DNA from: Ceratothoa steindachneri
Taxonomy: Eukaryota > Arthropoda > Malacostraca > Isopoda > Cymothoidae
Reading direction: 5' to 3'
Assembly (NCBI GenBank): GCA_963969495.1
Contig: OZ018331.1
Coordinates: 151,678,264 to 151,742,263 of the forward strand
Length of the DNA: 64,000 nt
This document shows positions 10,103 to 20,775 of the stretch, in pieces. Under the pieces are notes generated by a model, which saw only the letters and a list, made by a program, of their open reading frames with translations, made no database searches and had not been told where the DNA came from. How positions within the stretch are numbered: the stretch's first letter is position 1; every line of letters begins with the position of its first letter. The position numbers were made by a program, and so were the translations under genes.

Positions 10103-11492
10103 TTAGGTTGAGGAATAAGTTCTTGCGTTTTTTTTAATGTTGTATTGATTTAAGTTTTGTTGGCATGATTTATGCACATATTAAGAAATAATAATAAATA
10201 ATGAAAGCAATATTTGCAAAGGTTAGGCTACGTCTCTTAACAGCGTAGACTATTAGGCTTTGCTTAGGCTACGCCTTGAAGTTGAGTAATAAGTCATTGC
10301 GGTTTATTTAAAAGTTGTGTTAATTTCATTTTTGTTCTGGACCCTCAAAATGGAATGTCAAGTTGAAAGAAAGGCGCATTTTCGACACTTGTTGTTATTC
10401 ATTTTCAATCGAGACGGGAACAATGCAAACGCAGCCAAAGCTCGTCGCGATATTTGTGCTGTGTACGGAGAAAATGCTTTATCAGAAAGGACAGCTCAAT
10501 GGTGGTTTTCACGTTTCAAAAACGGTAATTTCAATCTTAATGACGACGAACTTTCTGGTCGCCCCATTAAGTTGGATGAAAATCGATTGAACGACCTTTT
10601 TCATGAAAATCGACCTCAATCGACTAGAGAATTGGCGTGTGATCAGAAAACTGTAGTGGATCACCTTCATTCGATGGGAAAAGTTCAAAAACTCGGTGCA
10701 TGTGTTCCGCACGCTTTGATCGAAAGCAACAAACTTCAACGCTCCACGATTGCCGCAGGTTTGCTTGCTCGCCACAAGGCTATTCGTGGATATAACGGAA
10801 GATTTCTTCACTGCATCATCAATGGCGACGAAAGGTAGTGTGTTTATGTCAACATGAACCATCGAAAACAATGGCTTAGCCCCAATAAAAAAAACACTTC
10901 CGCGATTAAAGCAAGGACTTCATCCACGAAAGACGATGCTGTGTGTGTGGTGGGTTTGTGAAGGCATCATTCTTTATGAGCTCCTTGTGAACAACGAGAT
11001 TGTCAATGCAGAACTGTACGTTCAACAAACGTATCGACTCGCCAAAGCTATTCCTTAAAAGCGACCTCATCTTCGTTATGGAGTCCTTCTGCAACACGAC
11101 AATGCTTGTTGTCACATTGCCAATATGACAAAAGACGCCATCCAAACCCTTAATTAGGAAATCCTGTCGCATCCTTCATATTCGCCAGACTTGGCTCCAT
11201 CAGATTTCCATCTGTTCCGATCGCTCTCAAACAATTTGCGCGGCGTTTCGTTCAATACTGATGTTGAATTAAGAACCTGGTTAGACGAATTCTTCGAGTC
11301 AAAATCCAGAGATTTTTATTGCCGAGGCATCGAAAAACTAGTTAAACGTTGGGAAGAAGCCGTAAATAACAACGGAGAATACATTATTGATTAAATTGCA
11401 TATTGTTATCAATTAAAAATGAAGTTTTTCTAAAATTGTTAATGGTAATAAATAAATTTGATAAAACCGCAAGAACTTATTCCTCAACCCAA
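10103..11492 (+). mobile_element. mariner transposon with a duplicated left end
   Basis: The outer ends are TTAGGTTGAGGAATAAGTTC and its inverted partner ending CTTATTCCTCAACCCAA, each flanked by TA (10,101-10,102 and 11,493-11,494), as expected for Tc1/mariner. The span is 1,390 bp. A second, more diverged left end (GAAGTTGAGTAATAAGTCAT) starts near 10,276 and is followed by the same subterminal pattern of T-run, GTTGT and TTTTGTT, so the left end is present twice about 173 bp apart. The transposase gene starts after the inner end. Confidence 0.9.
10350..11394 (+). pseudogene. mariner transposase (D,D34D type), broken
   Basis: Translation from ATG at 10,350 gives the mariner helix-turn-helix region (ARRDICAVYGENALSERTAQ, then WWFSRFKNGNFNLND..SGRP), a second HTH-like block (STRELACDQKTVVDHLHSMG), then the first catalytic Asp in NGDER at about 10,826. 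The next codon, normally Trp, is TAG. The second Asp is seen in LLQHDNACCH near 11,092 and the third in SPDLAPSDFHLF near 11,190. Frame changes separate these blocks, so the gene is inactive, although all three catalytic Asp residues survive. The enzyme would cut and paste the element at TA dinucleotides in the nucleus. Confidence 0.9.
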
Positions 11493-11897
11493 TACTTTTG
11501 TCAATTCACCAAATACATTGTTCCCCAGTGTTATTAATGTGTTATTAATCATTAAGAATTGGGGATGAGAACGAGCACCAGGTTCTCGAAACTACATGGT
11601 ATCCTTCAATAAAGTTCCCGAATTAAGCGCAGTTTTCTTATTTATTTATTTTTGGCCTTTATTACATCTCTCAGATTTCAAAGCTCGAAAAGAACTATTC
11701 AATAATAACACAAATAATAGAGCACAAATTTTACCTACGTTACGAGGACTTAGGAATTACAGGGTGGTCCGAAAGTCTTGTCAGCCCCTGTAAATATTGT
11801 TTTAATTTTCTATTTCTGATGACTGACACGAGCTCCTACAGTTTGGAAGAGAGGCTGATTGAAAGTGTATGTGCACATTATCGTGTGCATTTTGGTA

Positions 11898-12032
11898 TTC
11901 GAAGAGAAATAACAGAAAGAGAAGATAAATGACAGAAAGAGAAGAGAAATGACAGACAGAGAAATAACAGAAAGAGAATAGAAATGACAGAAAGAGAAGA
12001 GAGAGACAACAGAAAGAGAAGAGAAATAACCT
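11898..12032. repeat. GA-rich minisatellite, about 22-bp unit
   Basis: Words such as 'agaaatgacagaaagagaag' recur about six times with small changes. The array begins immediately downstream (in the minus-strand sense) of the splice donor of the exon at 12,035-12,291, so it lies at the start of the following intron. Confidence 0.8.
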
Positions 12033-12034
12033 AC

Positions 12035-12291
12035 TTTGAAAGAGAGAATATCTGTTATGAGTTCGAGGTATTTTCCACTGAATGCCTTTGATGAATTCCG
12101 CTTCGAGGAAGAAGCCTCCGGAGACGCGCCACCGCCCTCTTGCGGATGACTTCTCCTTTCCAATTCGAATGTCGCCGTCGGCTGCTTACTTTGGATCATA
12201 CCGATGTAGGATAGCCATTTAAGGGGCTCCTTTATCAAGTTCTCGCCGTAACCCGACAAACAGATTGCTACTAAATCCTTTAATGGGATTC
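12035..12291 (-). CDS. candidate host-gene exon (unknown product)
   Basis: On the minus strand a pyrimidine-rich acceptor (tattttgtcttag) precedes an exon of 257 bases ending at a donor AAA|GTAGGT. Read with one base carried in from the previous exon, it gives 85 whole codons ending exactly at the donor, beginning IPLKDLVAICLSGYGENLIK and containing EPLKWLSYIGMIQSKQPTAT and a Gly/Ser-rich middle. The phase matches the exon at 14,250-14,399, which leaves one base. No known domain was recognised. The exon does not resemble any mobile element in the window, which is why a host gene is proposed. Confidence 0.45.
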
Positions 12292-12980
12292 CTAAGACAA
12301 AATAGATGAATTAGGAAGCAGATTATTTCCATGGATTTTGTTTAAACTTAAATTCTTTCTTTTCTTTAAGAAAGGTTAATGCCCTCTTCCACTCATTGTT
12401 GGGTCTATCCAGGCTTGAAAAGATAGTGGCAGATTCAACAAGGTCAACATACCTAAGTCGCGTGCTCTCAATTATTCTGACTGATCTTATGGCCATAGGA
12501 CCTTACAATCTTCAAAACTTTCAATAATGGAATCTTGGTGGAGTTGTGGTGATAAATGAGTAGAATTAATGATGCACTATAAACTTAACCTAAAGCATCT
12601 ATGATCCCTTTCTGCTTTCACCACAGCGCCATCAAGAATTTGATATCTGTCTTTTCTTCATCTTTAGTTACACCATGACATTGTCGTAGGAGATTAATCG
12701 TGCAAGGAAGATAATATTAAGAACTTTGTATTGAGATATTTAAGGCAACTATAGAAAAAAGGGAATTGAGAGGTGCCATTGATAACAAAAAGAGAAATAG
12801 TCTCGCAACGAGGCACTTCCCAGCGAGGACTCAGCAGTTTTCTGATGTGTGAGTTTCCGAAAGGTGTCCGAAGCCATTCAGTAATGATGTGTGTGGATAT
12901 AAGATTTATATGACTCTCAGCAAGCAAGGCTGGGTGGGAGTGGGGGTGGGTGAATTTTGGATGTTATCAAGATAGAAATG
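12292..12980. other. intron or spacer
   Basis: If the host-gene model holds, this is intronic. A third copy of the dispersed repeat from 643 is at 12,456-12,530 ('gtcgcgtgctctca', 'cttcaaaactttcaataat'). Nothing else was recognised. Confidence 0.4.
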
Positions 12981-12984
12981 GAAG

Positions 12985-13310
12985 ATAGACCAAGGTGACG
13001 CATTGGGATACCAGAGGGAAGATCTTATGAAAAGAGACATGAAGCGGGAGCGGACCCAGAACCGAGCCATGCAGAACACAATAACGTATCTTCACTATCC
13101 TACTTATATTATTCCCTATGTGAAAAGACAGTACGAGATGGTAAATACCAGTGGAAACAGTCAATGGCTGATTCAGAGATGTCCAGAAATTCACGAAATC
13201 TATGGCACAGAACAATGTGATCAACAGTATCAAATGTTGCCAAGAGATCGAGAAGAATCAAGATAGAAGGCCGAGCAACATCAGCAGCATAAAGAAGGAC
13301 ATCAGTCACT
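12985..13310 (-). pseudogene. LINE reverse transcriptase fragment (L2/Rex-like)
   Basis: On the minus strand the sequence reads SILILLDLLATFDTVDH (RT motif A, LDLsaAFDTVDH type), then FREFLDISESAIDCFHWYLP and, after a frame change, CVLHGSVLGPLPLHV, which is the motif-B region (cGVPQGSVLGPLLF). Only about 100 codons remain. The catalytic YADD block is absent, and motif A and B sit in different frames. Confidence 0.6.
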
Positions 13311-14249
13311 TATAAGAAAGCTGATTAAATGCTATGCCCTGTCTTGAAACAAGACTGGAATGCCTTATCAGGATTGGAGGCGGGGCGTGTTGTCTTGGAT
13401 CCGGGGTAATACCAGCCTTTCAAGGACTTTGGAAAGGAACTCAAGAACTTTAGAAAGGAACGGAAGTTGAGAGCTGGGGTGGTATATTCCCTGATCGTTT
13501 GGGTTCTGAGTAGGTTATTTAAGGATTAGCCGAACAGCAGTATGTTTGAAATCAGATGGTACAGCATCAAATGAAAGAAGTGTTAAAGACACTAATGAGG
13601 TAAGGGAGAAGAACGGGGAGGAAATAACGGTAGATATTTGGAAGGAATGAGTCGAGAGGAGATCATTTCTTTTTCGAAAAGAATTAGAAGGAAATTTATT
13701 CCTTGGGTGTCACAAGGAAAAGAATAAAGAGTTCGGGTTGGGGAAAAGGGTAAGTAATTACCCGGTGGTGAGGAATAGAGGAAGAGAGAATCTCACAACG
13801 ACTTGTCAGAGAAGAAGGCAGATAATTCAGCGAGGGTTCTGTGGCAAGAGAGGCGACAGTAGGGAAGAGAGAGATAATTTCTAGGAACTTTTTCGATTCT
13901 TCTTCTATTAATACAGCAAATTGTATTATACTCGTATCTATTCTTATAGGATCGGGAAAACAGAGATGATGATGTATTTAAGGCTTGGTAGTGAAGTGTT
14001 TTGTAGACGAGGGATGCAAAGGCAGCGGGGCGCAGGTATAGAGAAAAGGGGTAGTTCTCACACTATATTTTACCCCTATACCCGAAATCCAAGAATATCT
14101 TTTCTGTTTGACAGAAAAGATATCAACCTCAGAATTACCATTACGGTCGTTATTCACTATCTCCTATTTTGTGTACATCTTTAATATAAGATATTACATG
14201 ATAGTTTATCGTATCTGGAGAGGGAAAATGACGGTTTTCCTTCACTCAC
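13311..14249. other. unassigned spacer
   Basis: No gene, repeat family or RNA was recognised. The plus strand is purine-rich between 13,540 and 13,880 (GGAAGGAATG, AGAGAAGA words). Confidence 0.4.
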
Positions 14250-14399
14250 TGGCTATGATGTCCTTTGGGTACAGTTCTTGAGGGTGGACAGAGTACAATC
14301 CGCTTAATTTCATGATTTCATAGGCCAAGTCTTCAGGAAAAGTGTCTGAGAAAAACTGCCCATTGTCGGCTTCTGCTTCCTGCACTCGCTGAACCACTT
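14250..14399 (-). CDS. candidate host-gene exon (unknown product)
   Basis: The minus strand shows a good acceptor (aaccttttctctaaacag) followed by 150 bases and a donor CCA|GTGAGT. The exon needs one base from upstream, then gives 49 codons, beginning VVQRVQEAEADNGQFFSDTF and ending ELYPKDIIA, and leaves one base, which fits the acceptor phase of the exon at 12,035-12,291. The frame is open throughout, acidic, and unlike transposon proteins nearby. It ends in TGA two codons into the intron, so it could also be a terminal exon. No family was recognised. Confidence 0.45.
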
Positions 14400-16104
14400 C
14401 TGTTTAGAGAAAAGGTTATTCAGGTATTATCAATCCATCGCTGTTGTTTGGTAGCATAAATACCACAACCACGGTGTTAGCTACACGTCGTAGAAAGCGA
14501 ACAAATGTGTTACCTTATTTGTAAAATAAAAGAATTTTTTAATCAATTATATAATTCCTTCTGAGAATTTAATTTTATGGAGACTAATTTAATTATGGAA
14601 ATAATCAGTCTCCCTCGACTTAATCTTCTTTATTCTATACAGTAGACATCCCTCCCAACTGAACCTCTCTCTTACTGACTCCCTACCCTAATGACCCCCT
14701 CCCCCCCAAACCCCTCCCAAACTAAGCTGAACTCTGTATTTCCGTGTCTGCGTGCAAGGTTCGATCCTGACGAAGATAGACAAAAAAAAAAAATCGGCGC
14801 AGACAGAAAACTTTCGCTAATCACGGCCAAGCGCCGAGTCTGGCGCATGCGTCAAGGCACTTCGATACACATAAGTCACCGCTTGCATAGCCAATCACAC
14901 CACCGTTCTCTTTTACTACTTTCCTTCGTGACCACACATCATTCTTCCGGCTCTCGAGGCCCACCTGAGTTTTTTACAGTCCACACTCCCTTGAAGTTGA
15001 ACGGCTGGCTCTCCCTTCAACCACGAAAAGACTTGAAGTGCTCGCTGGCTGGTGTAAAATACATAGTACTAGCGTTTTTTTCTGCACCCATTTCTCAAAG
15101 AAAACCATCCCCTGCAGCTTATGATTTTTAGGTTGGTTTCATTATGAGGTAAGGGATCTCGCCCAAATAGAAGAGTTGGATGGCGTTAATGTAAAAATAT
15201 ATCAAAATGAGCCGTAGAGGTCAGAATGGAAGCATTGTACGATTCTTTCAGAGGTAGTGGGGGCCCACGTTTGATTTATTTAGGATATCCACTAATGACG
15301 ACACCCGAATGAAAATTCAATAATCTTTAAATATATATATTAACATAATAACCATATATGTATCATCAGAAGGAACTAAACTTTAATGTGAGTTTTTTAT
15401 TAAAAAAATTATCTTTTAAGTGTACTCCACCATGGCGAGAGCAGGGACGTAGTCTAACCAGGTTTGTATGACCCTAGAATAAGCGTTAGTTGCCATCAAT
15501 TTGGGGCTCACAATTCATTTCTGATAAGCTTTGTATATTCATATATTGTCATAAATAAATAGAAATTAGGAAATTTCTAAAAATGCCCCTTTCTAATGAT
15601 AAATTTATTATATTTGTAAGTTTAAATCTTCACAAATTATTTAACCATCTCTCGAGGTTTAGTGGACGCCCTATACAAATTTAGGCGATGATATTTACTG
15701 CTTTCAACTTCAAAAAATGGTTCATTTTATGAGTGTGACCATTGCCTGAGGGAGCCGTTATTTAGATACTTTCTACTTCCCCAATTCATAAGATCTGGTT
15801 TAATATTTGTTTTTAAAAAAAATAAAAAATAAACGAAGATTCGAAAAGAAAGTGGTTTATTTAGGGGCGGTAACAATCCATAGAACGAGGTTAGACCGTA
15901 GGGATGCGCAAATCTCTTAAGCCCTTCCCTGTTTCCTGACGTAGGTTGATTACGGGATCAAAAAGTAAAGAATCTCTCCGCCAACGAGAGCGAGTAAACA
16001 ACACAGCGCTTCTCACTTGTCCATGAGTCTTGATTTGAGAACTCGAGGATTGGTGGCAGTTCTCTTGACACGCGGTGGCTCATTCGTATCAACTTGTATA
16101 TTAC
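14400..16104. other. intron or spacer
   Basis: No second exon could be placed here with confidence, although the phases of the exons either side require one more (length 1 modulo 3). A plus-strand open frame at 14,691-15,131 looks non-coding: it runs through a poly-A stretch and has no recognisable domain. Confidence 0.35.
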
Positions 16105-16195
16105 CTCAAGCTCCTTCGGGAGAAGAGTTTTGTTGATTTCTCGATCCCATTCTTCCTTGGAGTCAGTAATAACACCATCCCACTCTTCAACATAC
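16105..16195 (-). CDS. candidate host-gene exon (unknown product)
   Basis: An acceptor (ttaatccctttgaacttacag) opens a 91-base exon ending at GAG|GTAATA. With two bases from upstream it gives 30 codons, YVEEWDGVITDSKEEWDREI.. ending LLPKELE, exactly to the donor. The frame could also read on for 40 more codons to a stop near 15,970, so a terminal-exon reading is possible. It shares strand with the two exons at 14.25 and 12.04 kb. The sequence is acidic and Trp-rich; the family is unknown. Confidence 0.4.
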
Positions 16196-17100
16196 CTGTA
16201 AGTTCAAAGGGATTAAGAAGTCTACTGTCCCCTTCAACCGAAACTCGCTTGTAAAGCAGCAGTAAATAGAGGAGGAACGTAGAGCGGGTGTACATGTTAG
16301 TCGATGGAAGAAGTAAATGACAAGTAACGAAGGTCTTTTATGTATTTTTATAGACGAACCTTAAAGGAGAGATAACCTAACCTCCATAGACATTCTTATT
16401 TGTGTATTCTGTTTTCCAATGTCATTTCTTTAGCACTTAAGATCGCCTATATCATAGTTTCATTGACAAATTAGTGCCCTCAAGAGCGGTTCTCTTTCTT
16501 CTTTTCTGCTCTACGGAGAGCAAGAGCTCGAATCTTTTAGGGATTTTAGGATCCATCAAGGCCGGGCGTCGCTATCATCAATCAAGAGTTAACTTGAACG
16601 CCGATCAAAAGAGGCGATGTCAATTTAAGGTGCATTACCTCTGCATTATTATTATCATTTATTTTTCCAATTTCTCCATTAAATTTGTTTTAATTAAATC
16701 TTCTATGATAACACTGTGTAACAAAATTTCACTTTTGTCTTGTCCTTGGGTTAAAACTGTTATTTCTCAATTGTTTGCGACCCTATTAAGTAAAAAAAAA
16801 GTCAATTTTAATCCCCAAACTTTGCCTTTTTGACTAGGAGATTTAATTTTAAATTAACCCATTTATGGTAAATAGCATTATTTTGATGCAAATAATAAAA
16901 ATATATAAAAAGTTTCAAGGGTTGTTTTTTTTAGTTATGGTATAAACATTATATATTGTATTTAAAAAGTTATAGAAACGTAATACAGTAGTAGTAATAG
17001 CTATTATTTCCCTTATATTTTTGTTTTTTGCGACCTGGACAGCAATGGCAGTTCTCTTACATTCGACATAGATTTAGCACTAATTTGGTGAAAAATAAAC
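16196..17100. other. unassigned spacer
   Basis: AT-rich DNA between the minus-strand exon and the plus-strand heat-shock promoter. A plus-strand open frame at 16,474-16,833 has a hydrophobic middle, but no start context, domain or splice support was seen. Confidence 0.35.
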
Positions 17101-17109
17101 TGTAAAGCT

Positions 17110-17210
17110 TTCTAGAATTTTCGAGTATTTTCTATCTGTTTGAAGAATTTCTAGAACATTCTGTCAACGTAGATGACTGTATAAATACAAAGAATGTCTA
17201 GTAAACAGAT
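17110..17210 (+). promoter_or_regulatory. orphan heat-shock-element plus TATA promoter
   Basis: Two perfect three-unit heat shock elements are present: TTCtaGAAttTTC at 17,110-17,122 and TTCtaGAAcaTTC at 17,149-17,161. A TATA box TATAAATA follows at 17,180-17,187, putting a start near 17,210. HSE centres would then be at about -95 and -56, the geometry known from insect hsp70 promoters. The downstream 350 bases are an A-rich leader-like stretch with no long ORF, and then the LINE A ORF1 begins, so no heat-shock gene is present. The promoter may have lost its gene or may serve an element I could not identify. Confidence 0.6.
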
Positions 17211-17582
17211 GAGGAATTCGCCTTTTGGATTGCTAATACACAACGCACGTTAAGCTTGGTAAAGCATACGACCGCCAAAATCTCAGCACATTCTCAACCG
17301 AAGAAGAGTTTGCCTCGTTCTCATTCCTTGGAATAGAGACTGCAGTTTGCTTTTGAAGAAAGCAATTAACTAGAAGAGTTGTCAAGTACAAGAAGAAGAC
17401 TTCATTTCATCTATTGTCTCCCGCATTCTTTCCCTACCACACCAAAATCCCCCATCCCCATTGCGGAGGTACCTAAAAGAGAGAAATAATATTAATTTTT
17501 ACCCAGGCGCATCATCCTCAATGATCGCCTAATCCCCTTCTCTCATCCCTCTTTTAAGAGGGGAGGGACCCCCACCAAAAAA

Positions 17583-19160
17583 ATGGACGAATACAAAAGA
17601 CTACCGCTTAGGGTAGAACAGGGAAAACAGAAGAAGGAGAGAGGAGGTCTTATTAGAACTCTGTACATCGACCTAAAAATAGCCGTGACAAGGTTGATCG
17701 ATGTCCCAAACGGTTATGTGGCTCTCTGCCACAAACAAGAAGATGTGGAAAGATTGGTTTCCCCGAAAGGAACAACGGCCCTAAACAAGATAGGACTAAC
17801 ACCAAAATTACCACCACAACTATTGGCCAGCCGATCAATCATCTGCAGAAAAATCGACCAATAAGTAGGAGCCCACACGCAAAAAGAATTGACCCCGGAA
17901 ATTGAAAAGGCAAATCAAAACCTCAAAATTACTGAAATTATCAAATTTAGAAACCACACACACGTGTTTAAGATCGTGTGTGCGACAACGGAAATGGCAA
18001 AAAAAGCACTCTCAAATGGGATTCTGGCATTTGGGATGAGAATCCCTCCAGACAACATGGAGTTGTAAAAATTCGTTAACGTCTAAACATGTTTTCAGTG
18101 CTATGCACTAGAGGAACACATAACGATGAACTGCCCCCCAAAGGACCTGAAGATATGCTCCGAGTGCAGTCAAGTCGGCCATATCTTCAGAGAATGCAAA
18201 GAACAAATGAAAAAATTCATCAACTGCCAGGGTCCTCACAGGACTATGGCTATAAACTGCCCCAAACGCAAGAGCATCATAGAGAGAAAAGAGCACGAAC
18301 AACGAGAGGAAGCTCAGAAAAAAATCAATCAGATTTATGCAAGTATTGCCAAAGCCACGGTTAAAGAAGTAAAAAATACACAAGAACCCCAAATTAATAT
18401 CAACGTGAACGAGGGCACCAGCTTAGACATAGTTGCCTGTGTAATGTTTGCACACGTAAACAATATCGCGGAGCCGGGAACGTTCTCGAATACCCTAAAC
18501 CTCCTTTTGGAGAAAAATGGGATTCGCAAGATGTGGTTCCCCCCAAACCCACCATCAGCACTCATATACGGAGTCACAGCCGGGAAGACATTAAACGTAA
18601 AGGACATGATGTGTGTTGGAACAGAGCCAGAGAAGAGAGAACAAGGACAGGCCAAATAGACCAAAAAAGACACAGAATCAGAAGAAATAAATACCGATCA
18701 AAACCTAAGGAAATAAACTAAAACACAGAAGAAGACGAAGAAGAATACCAAACCGATGGAAACCGAAACGGATTGGACAACCGACTCTGAAGACAATTTC
18801 GATATCGAAGAGGGATGCCGGTGCGATGCCCACGACTTCAAACATACCCCCTCCCAAGACAACTGAAACCAAAAGACGTGAAAAAGGGTATAAAACGAGT
18901 TAAATACAAATGGACCTTCGTTTCTAACCACGAAGAAAAAACATCGAAAAACTCTTAGAAGAAAATAAAATCAGAGTCTACCCCGACGACGGCAAAATAC
19001 TAAGAAACGAATTATTTGAAAGAGTAACGAACTGAAAATGACAAAAAGGCAAACAAGGAATCGTCAAAGCAAACTCAAACTAGGATACTGCCAAGAAACC
19101 ATAACTAAGTTATTCCTCAGCGGTAGGATAAACCTAGAGCAGGAGGAACTGACTATAAAA
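17583..19160 (+). pseudogene. LINE A ORF1 (Gag-like, three zinc knuckles), broken
   Basis: A Gag-like N-terminus starts at ATG 17,583 (MDEYKRLPLRVEQGKQKKER..). After a stop near 17,862 the frame resumes with EIIKFRNHTHVFKIVCATTE, an RNA-binding-like fold. Three CCHC knuckles follow: CFQCYALEEHITMNC, CSECSQVGHIFREC and CQGPHRTMAINC. A linker leads to a C-terminal block LLEKNGIRKMWFPPNPPSA (about 18,500-18,560), which is shared with the LINE A ORF1 at 50.0 kb and, in part, LINE B. Several stops replace Trp-like or Gln-like codons (for example near 18,066, 18,090 and 19,035). In jockey-type LINEs this protein packages the RNA for nuclear import. No ORF2 follows on this strand. Confidence 0.75.
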
Positions 19161-19749
19161 ACATAACTGGACATAAACAAATAAAATGTTGAGAAATCAA
19201 CAACAAAACCCAATATGGAATTTCAAGCAAAGAAAAAAGAAGATAAAGGCATGAATGCCCCAAGTAGTCACAAGAGACTAATAAAATAAAAATACAGCAA
19301 AAGAAATTAGAAGAAACAAACAGATATACAGAAAAGATTTATATTAAGAGAAAAATTACTCATCATCAAAATTAGAATCAACGCACCTGCAAAGGTCCCA
19401 CTGAAGCTAAGAAGAAAAGTGAAGATAAAGAACCCATAACGCCAAAGAGATCAGCCAGTAACCTGGCAATTAATCATCTTCACCATCTCATCTATAAACC
19501 AATCTCCCTCAACACCACCCCCCCAAAAAAAAATTCTCTCATGCTATCATTCTCTCTCTCCTCATACTTCTCTCAACTCAACAAACAGATCAGTTTAACT
19601 CTATCCGTCACAGCGCAGACATCGTCACTCGCCATTGATAAAAGAACTCGTTATACATGGCATCAAGAGGTTGTAAGCATCTGACAGACGCATTTTGTTA
19701 TGTCTGGAGTGAATTTATTAAGACAAGAGCGAAAAAGTACTCTGTAGAG
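19161..19749. other. LINE A remnant and spacer
   Basis: An A-rich continuation of the plus-strand LINE copy without a readable ORF2. A pyrimidine-rich patch lies at 19,480-19,600. A short plus-strand frame opens at 19,657 and runs into the next repeat; it is not supported. Confidence 0.35.
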
Positions 19750-19842
19750 CAGGGGCGGGCAACCTTTTCAGAGTGCGGGACATATGAGACTTTTGGGAGC
19801 AGGCCACGGGTCGGAGTGAGAAGCGAAATCCCCAAAGTGACC
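19750..19842 (+). repeat. hAT-like terminal repeat, left half of a (TA)n-split dispersed element
   Basis: It opens with CAGGGGCGGGCAACCTTTTC, typical of hAT-type non-autonomous termini, and continues through 'cggagtgag' to a GAAAT..CCAAAGT block before the (TA)n tract. The same block occurs twice at 32,217-32,298 and 32,477-32,558. Its right-hand partner block (CGGCTGGTGCTGCTT ... CCTCCTCTACAACTTTG) is at 23,752-23,935 and 32,678-32,790. Confidence 0.55.
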
Positions 19843-19843
19843 A

Positions 19844-19882
<39 letters not shown>
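19843..19882. repeat. (TA)n microsatellite, left of inverted repeat
   Basis: A 40-base AT tract with one G. Together with 23,625-23,733 it appears to be one original tract now split by the inverted-repeat insertion. Confidence 0.9.
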
Positions 19883-19885
<3 letters not shown>

Positions 19886-20148
19886 AATTTTGTTGAAGAC
19901 CATTGTGTATTTTGCTTGAATTAATTTCCTTTGGCAACTTTCTCTTCTTCTAACTATCTTTTTTATTCCATCTTGTAGATGGTGGATTACTTGTCCAGTA
20001 TTCATCTCTTTTTTAAATGAATGTGTTAGGCAAAAAACAAACTAAAATGCTTAGCTTTCGATTTTATTCGATCATCTTCGGAGCGTTTTGAAATGTTCTT
20101 GTCTCCTTTACCGATGTAATGAGTGGAGTGAGGATTCTGGCAGAGTGA
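19883..20148 (+). repeat. left arm of a 265-bp inverted repeat
   Basis: The arm runs from 'gcaaattttgttgaagacca' to 'cactctg' read in reverse, and pairs with 23,327-23,590 in opposite orientation at high identity (shared 'gatcatcttcggagcgtttt', 'ttaatttcctttggcaactt'). Compared with the other ends of this family (51,316 and 51,559, and 23,624), this one lacks the outermost 45 bp, so it is slightly truncated. Confidence 0.85.
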
Positions 20149-20159
20149 AAGAAATTAAT

Positions 20160-20333
20160 TAATTTATGAAAGTGATGAAATGTGTGGTAGGTTTACAAAA
20201 GTGTGAAAATGTTTACTAGGTTGCCCTGGTGTTAGGGCATCACTAGCATGCTTTCTTCTTGTTTATTTCAAAAAGATTTATTCCTCCGTCAATAATGTTG
20301 CTGACTGTCGATGAGAGTCAGGTTCTTCCTTTG

Positions 20334-20418
<85 letters not shown>

Positions 20419-20775
20419 ATTTGTTTAATATGATCCTCCGTCGTGGCTTTCAAGCCTTTCAAATGGTTTTTAGTTATTCATTTATTATTTTCAGTTTAAA
20501 TCTTAGCTTGGGCACTTCGCTTCTTTTCGTTTATGTTAATCTATCTTCTTATTATAATTTGGTTAATTTTGTTGATTTATTCTTCTTCACTTCTCTTTGT
20601 TTGTTAAATTTAAATTGGGCACTTCGCCTCTTTTTGTTAAAGTTAAATTGACTTTGGTTTGAGTTTGATTTGGATTGAGTTTAAATTTGATTTTGAATTT
20701 GGGCACTTCGCCTCTTTTTATTCAAGTTTATTTCCTTTGTATATTGCTATGTGTATATAGGTAGTATATTATCTC
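20160..20775 (-). mobile_element. LINE A 3' UTR
   Basis: This matches the 3' UTR of the LINE A copy at 46,610-47,160, with shared 'gccctggtgt', 'cgtggctttcaagcctttca' and a 'gggcacttcgcctc' word. Here the 'ttgggcacttcgc(c/t)tctttt' word is present three times (about 20,508, 20,615 and 20,699). A (TA)n tract sits at 20,335-20,416. Confidence 0.75.
20335..20416. repeat. (TA)n microsatellite inside the LINE A 3' UTR
   Basis: An 82-base AT tract. The equivalent position in the LINE A copy at 46.8 kb carries an ATTTT/ATTT low-complexity run instead, so this part of the 3' UTR is intrinsically repeat-prone. Confidence 0.95.

Noticed and set aside
14750..14775. tRNA B-box-like GGTTCGATCC
   Set aside because: The flanking bases do not form a T-arm stem and no A-box lies upstream at the right distance.
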